Source: an uncultured Candidatus Udaeobacter sp. (lineage in GTDB: Bacteria > Verrucomicrobiota > Verrucomicrobiia > Chthoniobacterales > UBA10450). Taken from it: a DNA stretch of 5,443 bases. Below, piece by piece: positions 1-4,746 of the stretch (position 1 is its first letter; each line of letters starts with the position of its first letter). The notes beneath the pieces are model-generated. The model was not told the DNA's origin and did no database searches. It worked only from the letters and a program-made list of their open reading frames with translations. The stretch is taken from the NCBI GenBank assembly GCA_955652715.1, contig CATPBS010000338.1:1-5443 (forward strand), in the 5' to 3' direction. The translations under genes and the position numbers were made by a program.

Positions 1-1
1 C

Positions 2-925
2 GAGAAAGTGGCCAAGGCCGGCCGGCCGCTCCTCATCATCTCGGAGGATGTGGAAGGCGAAGCACTGGCAACTCTGGTCGTGAACAAACTGCGCGGCACA
101 TTGCAGGTCTGCGCGGTGAAAGCGCCCGGCTTCGGTGATCGTCGCAAGGCGATGCTGGAAGACATCGCCGTACTGACCGGCGGGCGTCTGATCAGCGAAG
201 ATCTCGGCATCAAGCTTGAGAACATCAAGCTCGAAGACCTCGGCAGAGCCAAGCGCATTACCGTCGACAAGGAGAACACCACCATTGTCGAAGGCGAAGG
301 CAAAAAAGCCGATATCCAGGGCCGCGTCGCTCAGATTCGTCGTCAAATTGAAGAGACAACCAGCGATTACGATCGTGAGAAGCTCCAGGAGCGACTCGCG
401 AAACTCGCAGGCGGCGTTGCAGTCATCAACGTCGGCGCTGCGACGGAGACCGAGATGAAAGAGAAAAAAGCGCGCGTCGAAGATGCGTTGCACGCTACTC
501 GGGCGGCGGTTGAGGAAGGCATCGTCCCTGGCGGCGGTGTCGCATACCTGCGCACGCAGAAAATACTCGACAACATCAAGGACCTCGAACCCGACGAGAA
601 AGTTGGCGTGGCGATTGTGCGCCGCGCCATCGAAGAGCCGACACGTCAACTCGCTGACAACGCGGGCAAGGAAGGCGCGCTCGTTGTTGAGGAAGTGAAG
701 AAGCACAAAGGCAACGAAGGGTACGATGTCGCCGCCGATGAATACACCGATCTGGTCAAGGCGGGGATTGTCGATCCAACCAAGGTCACGCGCACGGCGT
801 TACAAAACGCCGCTTCAATCGCAGGCCTGTTGCTCACCACCGAAGCATTGGTGACGGAGATTCCTGAAAAGGAAAAAACTCCTCCGATGCCACCGGGCGG
901 CGGCATGGGCGGCATGGATTACTAA
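2..925 (+). CDS. groEL: Chaperonin GroEL (Hsp60), C-terminal part, 5' end outside window
   Basis: This is the large subunit of the ATP-driven cytoplasmic chaperonin, which folds client proteins inside a double ring capped by GroES. The frame is open from base 2, so the GTG at base 8 is an internal valine and not a start. About 307 of roughly 545 residues are present. Numbering from that valine, residue 1 corresponds to about residue 240 of E. coli GroEL. The fragment therefore begins in the apical substrate-binding domain ([19 protein letters not shown], then [13 protein letters not shown] at 38-50). It continues through the intermediate domain with the ATP-hydrolysis aspartate equivalent to E. 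coli D398 ([19 protein letters not shown]159) and the nucleotide-binding GGG at 175-177. It ends in the equatorial domain with the D495-equivalent aspartate in [10 protein letters not shown] (D256). The C-terminus is the typical flexible Gly/Met tail (GGGMGGMDY). The frame is intact and no key residue is missing in the visible part. A groES partner would be expected upstream but cannot be seen. Identity is certain. Confidence 0.98.
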   Translation, partial: EKVAKAGRPLLIISEDVEGEALATLVVNKLRGTLQVCAVKAPGFGDRRKAMLEDIAVLTGGRLISEDLGIKLENIKLEDLGRAKRITVDKENTTIVEGEGKKADIQGRVAQIRRQIEETTSDYDREKLQERLAKLAGGVAVINVGAATETEMKEKKARVEDALHATRAAVEEGIVPGGGVAYLRTQKILDNIKDLEPDEKVGVAIVRRAIEEPTRQLADNAGKEGALVVEEVKKHKGNEGYDVAADEYTDLVKAGIVDPTKVTRTALQNAASIAGLLLTTEALVTEIPEKEKTPPMPPGGGMGGMDY

Positions 926-941
926 GCCGTCTCAGCCGAAA

Positions 942-959
942 CCCCGAAGACTTTCGGGG
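942..959. repeat. Small hairpin just downstream of groEL
   Basis: The bases ccccgaa (942-948) and ttcgggg (953-959) form a perfect 7-bp stem with a 4-base GACT loop, 16 bases after the groEL stop codon. No T-run follows on the plus strand, where the next bases are ctaaacc. On the minus strand the hairpin is followed by only TTTCGG. It is therefore not a convincing terminator alone. It may stabilise the 3' end of the groEL mRNA or act as an auxiliary terminator beside the stronger hairpin at 988-1013. Confidence 0.5.
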
Positions 960-987
960 CTAAACCGAAACTAAGAATGAATTACAG

Positions 988-1017
988 CAGCCGGGTCAGC
1001 AATGACCCGGCTGTTTT
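988..1017. terminator. Intrinsic terminator, probably shared by groEL and the convergent endonuclease gene
   Basis: The arms cagccgggtca (988-998) and tgacccggctg (1003-1013) form a perfect 11-bp GC-rich stem. The loop is GCAA, a GNRA tetraloop. A TTTT run follows directly on the plus strand (1014-1017), which fits Rho-independent termination of groEL. The endonuclease gene on the other strand stops at 1040, so the same hairpin also lies 27 bases past its stop. There it is followed by a weaker T-containing stretch (CTGTAATTCATTCTT in minus-strand reading). Bidirectional use is inferred from this convergent arrangement. Confidence 0.85.
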
Positions 1018-1039
1018 GCTTTCCGGTTGGCTGCCGCCC

Positions 1040-2161
1040 TCAAAGCGCCTCTAGCAACTGTTTCCAAGCTTGCCGATGACTTGGCTGTGTTGTCCAAGTA
1101 TCTAGATGATCACCGACCTTTTGTAGGAATAGCCGACGCATTGCGTTTCCGCCGAGCGCAAGCACTGCTCGAGCTAAGCTGAAGAAATCGAAAACATAGA
1201 AGCTCTGACCAGCGGAGAATGCGGTACTGAGACGAGACTTGATCTTTTCCGCGTCTGCTGGGGTGATTCTCGGCGCGGTGAAAAAGACTTCTTGTATTTC
1301 GCGCTTCCGAGTTTTCGCGATCGTTCCTTCGACATCAGCAAGAGTGAGCGCGCGATCTTTCACTTCTACTGCTAAAACAATCTTTCCGGTTTCATCGACG
1401 CATTCAAGATCGGCAACTTGACCGATAGCGTCGTCGCTTGCATTGATGCGGGCGCGATTTACTTGGGCAAATAGTCCGAAGTGATTCCCGATCACATCGA
1501 ATAACGCCCCAGCCAAAGCTAGTGCACGGTCACCTCCAGATTTTTCAGAGAGGAACCGTCCAGAAATTTCCAGTGCGTCATCGAGGCTAACTCGCGGCGG
1601 GATCGGATAGCTGAAACGCAGAGTTTGCTGGCGCCGATAAATCTCTAGGAGGACCTGACGGAAAACATTTTGCGTAAAGCGCGCACTCTGCCGCTTTTCG
1701 ACAGCATCGAGGACATCCAGCAGGCGATTCCAACCGGGCACATCGCTTTTTGTTTTGTCATCGCGTTCCATTCGCGGAATTCGCATCGGGTTTCCTACGT
1801 AGGGATCACCAGATGTTCCAAGAACTGATTCCTGCTCTTTTATAAACAGAGCTATCACTTTCGAGCGTAAACTACGCGCATCCCACGCTGTCGGATCGGA
1901 TTCGTCTGCCCCGCGTTGAAGGCGCCGCGAGTCGATACGCGGATTCGTGAGTTTGCCGAGCAACTGAATAGGCAAGCAATAGCGATACGAGACTTGGCTG
2001 TGATTTATGCTCGTTGCGATTGCCTCGCGCAAATTCGCTTCGTCTACGAAAGAAACTGTGCGCTTCGATTCTCCTGCGGCGGCGACGGCTTTCCACTCCT
2101 CGCGCAATAATTTTGCGGCGCGCTGATGATCGACTCGATCAGGCCGCTTCTTTTTTGGCAT
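1040..2161 (-). CDS. Type II restriction endonuclease, SacI family
   Basis: A 373-residue protein resembling the SacI family of type II restriction enzymes (Pfam RE_SacI, recalled rather than searched). The characterised member cuts GAGCTC, and its length is similar. Family-like blocks in order are YRYCLPIQLLGKLTNP (59-74), WDARSL (93-98), GTSGDPYVGNPMRIP (115-129), the SGGDRALALAGALF block (208-221), INASDDAIGQVADLEC (239-254) and the C-terminal SHRQAWKQLL (361-370). The last two central blocks contain a PD-(D/E)xK-type nuclease core: D251 in VADLEC, followed by E266-V-K268 in LAVEVKDR after a short beta-hairpin-like stretch. The active site therefore looks intact. The ATG overlaps the end of the methyltransferase gene by 23 bp and has no clear Shine-Dalgarno sequence, which suggests translational coupling. 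In two sampled 60-base stretches (1081-1140, 1321-1380) GC is about 45-47%, against about 65% in groEL (121-180). Family call is strong; the recognition sequence cannot be read from the sequence and need not be GAGCTC. Confidence 0.9.
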   Translation of the reverse strand: MPKKKRPDRVDHQRAAKLLREEWKAVAAAGESKRTVSFVDEANLREAIATSINHSQVSYRYCLPIQLLGKLTNPRIDSRRLQRGADESDPTAWDARSLRSKVIALFIKEQESVLGTSGDPYVGNPMRIPRMERDDKTKSDVPGWNRLLDVLDAVEKRQSARFTQNVFRQVLLEIYRRQQTLRFSYPIPPRVSLDDALEISGRFLSEKSGGDRALALAGALFDVIGNHFGLFAQVNRARINASDDAIGQVADLECVDETGKIVLAVEVKDRALTLADVEGTIAKTRKREIQEVFFTAPRITPADAEKIKSRLSTAFSAGQSFYVFDFFSLARAVLALGGNAMRRLFLQKVGDHLDTWTTQPSHRQAWKQLLEAL

Positions 2162-3035
2162 GTCGGCGCGAACAGCTTGCTCTCGCTTTTTTCTCCAAAA
2201 GACGCGGTGAGTTCTCCGTGTCCGAGGCTATATCGCGCGATGGCTGTTTATAATTCATCCAGACTGATTCGACACGTAAACTCTTGGAAGAGTTGCAGAG
2301 GTGTTCGGGGGAATCGACACGCACCCAATTGCTGTAAAGTCGATTCGTTAGCTCGCATCGATAACCTGACAGCGCGACAGCGCCTTCAACGTCGTGAAGT
2401 GCTTCGGCGAGTTTTTGATGCTCGGCATTGCTCATTTCAAATCCATAGGCCTTTGCATCCCCACGGGCCTCATGGGGGTACGGTGGGTCGCAGTAAAATA
2501 GTGTATCGGGCGAGTCATAACGCCGGATCACCTCAAGCGCCGGCACGTTTTCGATTTGCACGCGCTGCAAACGCTGCACGATTTCGGCAAGTCCTTCGAC
2601 GCTGCCCAACCACCTGGATACAGCGCCAGCCATCCCAGCACGCGAAGTTAAAACGCAATGCGCCCAGCGTCCCTCGCTGCTAGTCTGAGCGAGACCTGTT
2701 CGAGTCTGGCGTGCGCGAACAAAAAACCTGCGCGCGCGTTCGAGCGGTGTAAGGCCTCTCTCTTGTTTGTGTGCGCGCACAAGTTCCTCGCGCGAGAAGG
2801 GCGTTAAACTGATTAGCCGAATAAGGTCGTCTCCTTCGTCGCGCAGACATGCGAAGAAATTCGCAACCTCCGAATCAACGTCATTATATGTTTCAACAAG
2901 AGCTGGCTTGCGATTGATCAGCACCGCAGCCGAACCGCCGAAGGGTTCGCAATAGTGTCGATACGATGTCGGCAATAACGGAAGAATGAAATCCAGATGC
3001 GAGAATTTGCCCCCGTAGTACCCGAACGCGATCAT
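2139..3035 (-). CDS. D12-class (Dam-like) N6-adenine DNA methyltransferase of the R-M system
   Basis: This enzyme transfers a methyl group from S-adenosylmethionine to the N6 of adenine in a specific DNA site, protecting host DNA from the nuclease encoded next to it. With the chosen start it has 298 residues, usual for the alpha-group/MethyltransfD12 family. In order are the N-terminal FGYYGGKFSH (residues 4-13), the SAM-binding motif I CEPFGGSAAV (29-38), the acidic strand ETYNDVDSEVANFF (48-61), and a variable segment likely to hold the target-recognition domain (about 62-180). The catalytic motif IV DPPY follows (183-186), then the family's closing VESVWMNY (255-262). The order I-TRD-IV fits the alpha group. 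The ATG at 3035 places GYYGGK where family members normally begin. The frame stays open to 3185, with an upstream ATG at 3161 and a TTG at 3167, which would add 42-44 Arg-rich residues. No start has a good Shine-Dalgarno sequence. A 36-residue basic tail follows the last conserved motif and overlaps the endonuclease start. Family certain, start uncertain. Confidence 0.93.
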   Translation of the reverse strand: MIAFGYYGGKFSHLDFILPLLPTSYRHYCEPFGGSAAVLINRKPALVETYNDVDSEVANFFACLRDEGDDLIRLISLTPFSREELVRAHKQERGLTPLERARRFFVRARQTRTGLAQTSSEGRWAHCVLTSRAGMAGAVSRWLGSVEGLAEIVQRLQRVQIENVPALEVIRRYDSPDTLFYCDPPYPHEARGDAKAYGFEMSNAEHQKLAEALHDVEGAVALSGYRCELTNRLYSNWVRVDSPEHLCNSSKSLRVESVWMNYKQPSRDIASDTENSPRLLEKKARASCSRRHAKKEAA

Positions 3036-3187
3036 CTTTTCGCGCCGTTGCGCCGCACGGCCAACGAGTCGCCGGCGATTTAATTCGTACTTTACCGGGC
3101 GGCGAACATGTAATCCGTCTGCCGCGGTCGTCGGCAACTCTGCGACTGAGGATCGTGCCATGTTCAATTGTCGATGTTGCGCGGATT
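3036..3187. promoter_or_regulatory. Probable divergent promoter region between the methyltransferase and the small rightward ORF
   Basis: If the methyltransferase starts at 3035 and the rightward ORF at 3188, this 152-bp gap is the only place for promoters of the R-M unit and of its divergent neighbour. On the minus strand, CATAAT (plus-strand bases 3185-3190) matches the -10 consensus at five of six positions, but I find no good -35 hexamer 16-18 bases upstream of it. No inverted repeat resembling a C-protein operator is evident. The assignment rests mainly on layout. The alternative is that part of it codes for a methyltransferase N-terminus, since the frame is open throughout. Confidence 0.35.
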
Positions 3188-3508
3188 ATGGATCCGTCGT
3201 TTTACTCGTTGATCGACACGCTCTCACCAGGAAAAGGTGGAAACGCGGCTGGCGCTGCTGAGATTCTGCGCCTTGCCCGTAAAGAGCTTGCACGTCGACA
3301 CGACGCGCCGCCACCGCCGGCGCGCGTTGCCGCGACGTCCAAGAAGTTGACTAAAACGGAACAGCACGTTCTGAGGAAATCGCCGTTGAAGGAAGCGATC
3401 TCGACCACTCTCGCTGCGCCAGCCGGAGCCGCGTCGCCGGCGCCGAGCGCGTCACCGGCCGCGAAGACAAAAGGCAAAGTGAAGGCTTCGCCGTCGCCAT
3501 CGCAATAG
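3188..3508 (+). CDS. Hypothetical small Ala/Pro/Ser-rich protein
   Basis: I do not recognise this 106-residue frame. The N-terminal half contains a predicted amphipathic helix (GNAAGAAEILRLARKELARR, 18-37), a PPPP run (41-44), then a charged stretch KKLTKTEQHVLRKSPLKEAI (52-71). The C-terminal third is low-complexity Ala/Pro/Ser ending in a Lys-rich tail (KTKGKVKASPSPSQ, 93-106). There is no signal peptide and no membrane segment. I chose the ATG at 3188 over an upstream GTG at 3155 because the latter would overlap alternative methyltransferase starts. Neither has a Shine-Dalgarno sequence. It is divergent from the R-M genes and could be a disordered DNA- or RNA-binding protein, but that is a guess from composition. 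The opposite strand is also open over 3202-3600, so GC-rich composition alone could explain the frame. Confidence 0.45.
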   Translation: MDPSFYSLIDTLSPGKGGNAAGAAEILRLARKELARRHDAPPPPARVAATSKKLTKTEQHVLRKSPLKEAISTTLAAPAGAASPAPSASPAAKTKGKVKASPSPSQ

Positions 3509-3756
3509 CTCGCGCGGCTGGCACATTTAGCGACGAATCGGCGAAAGCGGTCTCGAAACGCTCGATTCCATCCGCACTGATTTAAAATTGCGTCAACCAA
3601 CCGCGGATAATCGAGATGGTGTGGCGAATTGTGGCGGTGAATACCATTAGCTAATCGGCAGTCGCGGGCGTATGCTGCTGCTTAACAATCGCAGCGTCAA
3701 TCGACCGCGGGTGCGGGCCCTTCCCTCTGCACCAACCAAACACAGATCATCTCTTT
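3509..3756. other. Intergenic stretch with no recognised gene
   Basis: No tRNA-like cloverleaf, no strong hairpin with a T-run and no family-like reading frame is visible here. The sequence is interrupted by stops in all plus-strand frames until short frames begin further right. A plus-strand frame opening at 3672 gives an Arg-rich translation with no recognisable motif and is treated as spurious. Confidence 0.5.
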
Positions 3757-3954
3757 ATGAGAGTCCGCATTCAAACGAACAAGGACGCGTCACAAAACGA
3801 AGAAAGCGATTTTGCCGCAGAGCGACGCTGGGAAGACGAAGGGGGAAATCCGGGGCAACTTCAACAGTTACTGTGTGACGGTCGCAAAGAGACGCCACCA
3901 CCGCGAGGCACGCTGAAGGCATTCTGCTACGAGGTTAACGGCACATGCACCTAA
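3757..3954 (+). CDS. Doubtful small hypothetical protein with an RRWEDEGG segment
   Basis: This 65-residue frame begins MRVRIQTNKD and contains FAAERRWEDEGGNPG (20-34). Segments of the form RWE-acidic-GG occur, as far as I recall, in short uncharacterised bacterial proteins of 60-80 residues. This makes the N-terminal half look more protein-like than its surroundings. The C-terminal half (QLQQLLCDGRKETPPPRG, then a short remainder) has no such feel. No Shine-Dalgarno sequence precedes the ATG. Its 3' end overlaps the next short frame by 10 bases. It could be a real small protein, a decayed remnant or chance. Confidence 0.3.
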   Translation: MRVRIQTNKDASQNEESDFAAERRWEDEGGNPGQLQQLLCDGRKETPPPRGTLKAFCYEVNGTCT

Positions 3955-4148
3955 TCCAATTCCGCGAAATAATGCGAGATGCTGAAGTCGCGTATGCAAT
4001 TCATCCTATCGTGCGCAAGTACCTCCTCACTGTAAAGGACACGACCAAAGCCCTGATCGTATGCGGCGTGCCTCGGGCTGCCAATGTAGCTCAGATCACC
4101 ACCGGCAGATTCCTCAACATTGATCTGCTCTCTCTTCAGAATGTCTAA
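3945..4148 (+). CDS. Doubtful small hypothetical protein
   Basis: This 67-residue frame begins MHLIQFREIMRDAEVAYAIH. It has a mixed, globular-looking composition: helix-like start, VRKYLLTVKDTTKALIVCGV in the middle, then FLNIDLLSLQNV at the end. A GAGG precedes the ATG by about ten bases, a slightly long but possible Shine-Dalgarno spacing. I recognise no family. The opposite strand is open over 3951-4331 with an equally unassigned 126-residue translation, so the coding strand here is not settled. It could also be a remnant of a longer gene. Confidence 0.25.
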   Translation: MHLIQFREIMRDAEVAYAIHPIVRKYLLTVKDTTKALIVCGVPRAANVAQITTGRFLNIDLLSLQNV

Positions 4149-4174
4149 GCGCTTCGCAAAATCAATCTTCAGGT

Positions 4175-4327
4175 ATGCCCAAACAAAAACGCAAGCATGA
4201 CTTCGGTGGCAGTCACTCGATTCCAAAGCGGGATAAGGCGCGATCGAAAAGTGCTTCTCCGAAGCAACGCAAACAACTAGCTCACAACGCGCCTGTCCGA
4301 CGGGCTGCGGGCAAATTTCGCGAATGA
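4175..4327 (+). CDS. Hypothetical 50-residue strongly basic protein
   Basis: The frame encodes 50 residues, of which 16 are Lys or Arg and only 3 are acidic. It starts MPKQKRKHDFGG and ends VRRAAGKFRE. It has no hydrophobic segment and few bulky residues, so it is probably unstructured and could bind nucleic acid or ribosomes; this is inference from composition. The middle (SPKQRKQLAHNAP, 28-40) reads like a small conserved protein rather than random translation, though I cannot name a family. An AGG lies only one base before the ATG, too close to be a good Shine-Dalgarno site. Its stop overlaps a start (ATGA at 4324-4327) that opens a 34-residue frame ending at 4428, for which there is no further support. 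Confidence 0.4.
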   Translation: MPKQKRKHDFGGSHSIPKRDKARSKSASPKQRKQLAHNAPVRRAAGKFRE

Positions 4328-4445
4328 TCACTGCGCAATGGAATGTCGTGATTCAACTGTGTGTTCTCGCCAATCTCCCCCCTGAGCGGCCAGAAAGGAC
4401 GCCCGCGAGACGAGCGCAGTCGGTATGAGAGTCCGGTAACCAAAT

Positions 4446-4646
4446 ATGGAACCAACCGTCCAACAAAGCAGCGCAATTTATTTCAAGCGACATAAAGGCT
4501 CTAAAACTCGAGCTTCGCTTTTCCGGCAGCTTCGCGCTTCACTCGCAAATCAGACCCACGATGTTAAGCAGCAGACGTTCGGCAACGCACACATCGCGCA
4601 AGGGCTTCGATCAGGACAACTGTGGCTGAGAGGGCTCGAAGTTTAG
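4446..4646 (+). CDS. Doubtful small hypothetical protein upstream of the regulator
   Basis: This 66-residue frame begins MEPTVQQSSAIYFKRHKG. It carries a basic, Gln-rich middle (SLFRQLRASLANQ, then DVKQQTF) and ends LWLRGLEV. No family is recognised and no Shine-Dalgarno sequence precedes the ATG. It ends one base before the most upstream possible start of the regulator (4648). That could be meaningful coupling, or simply the leader region of the regulator gene being open by chance. I favour the second reading. Confidence 0.22.
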   Translation: MEPTVQQSSAIYFKRHKGSKTRASLFRQLRASLANQTHDVKQQTFGNAHIAQGLRSGQLWLRGLEV

Positions 4647-4738
4647 TATGCGCGCGGCGATGCGACACGCAAGCGGGGTTAGACGTACCGCTTTGCAAGG
4701 TGAAACGAACAAACGAAGCGCGGCCCGATCCTCTGATC

Positions 4739-4746
4739 AGGAAGTG
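4739..4746 (+). promoter_or_regulatory. Ribosome binding site that favours start 4747 of the regulator
   Basis: AGGA at 4739-4742 with four bases before ATG 4747 is the only plausible Shine-Dalgarno match near any candidate start of the regulator. Before the alternative ATG at 4648 the nearest purine-rich run (gagagg, about 4628-4633) lies some 14 bases away. The AGGA partly overlaps the 8-bp palindrome ctgatcag (4733-4740), which is too short to call an operator. The spacing is on the short side, so this is supportive but not decisive. Confidence 0.4.

Noticed and set aside
216..915. Several open frames of 71-89 residues on both strands inside groEL (for example 216-458 +, 367-630 -, 646-915 -)
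   Set aside because: They lie wholly within a clearly functional groEL frame, have no recognisable domains and are explained by its GC-rich codon bias.
1872..2683. Open frames overlapping the R-M genes, including a 185-residue plus-strand frame at 2126-2683
   Set aside because: The minus-strand methyltransferase and nuclease show conserved motifs throughout, so the opposite-strand frames are shadows. Their translations are Arg/His-rich with no domain pattern.
3185..3190. CATAAT on the minus strand as a -10 element for the methyltransferase
   Set aside because: No matching -35 hexamer lies at the right spacing, so it is mentioned only as part of the divergent gap and not called a promoter by itself.
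3202..3600. 132-residue minus-strand frame opposite the small Ala/Pro-rich ORF
   Set aside because: Its translation is Arg/Ala/Cys-rich and low in organised pattern. It would also run toward the methyltransferase start through the likely promoter. Not excluded, but less protein-like than the plus-strand frame.
3951..4331. 126-residue minus-strand frame in the gene-poor region
   Set aside because: No family is recognised, no Shine-Dalgarno sequence is obvious and it lies opposite two small plus-strand candidates. It remains an alternative for the coding strand around 3950-4150.
4733..4740. Palindrome ctgatcag just upstream of the regulator start as a possible operator
   Set aside because: Only 8 bp, not extended by the flanking bases and not repeated nearby; expected by chance at this length.
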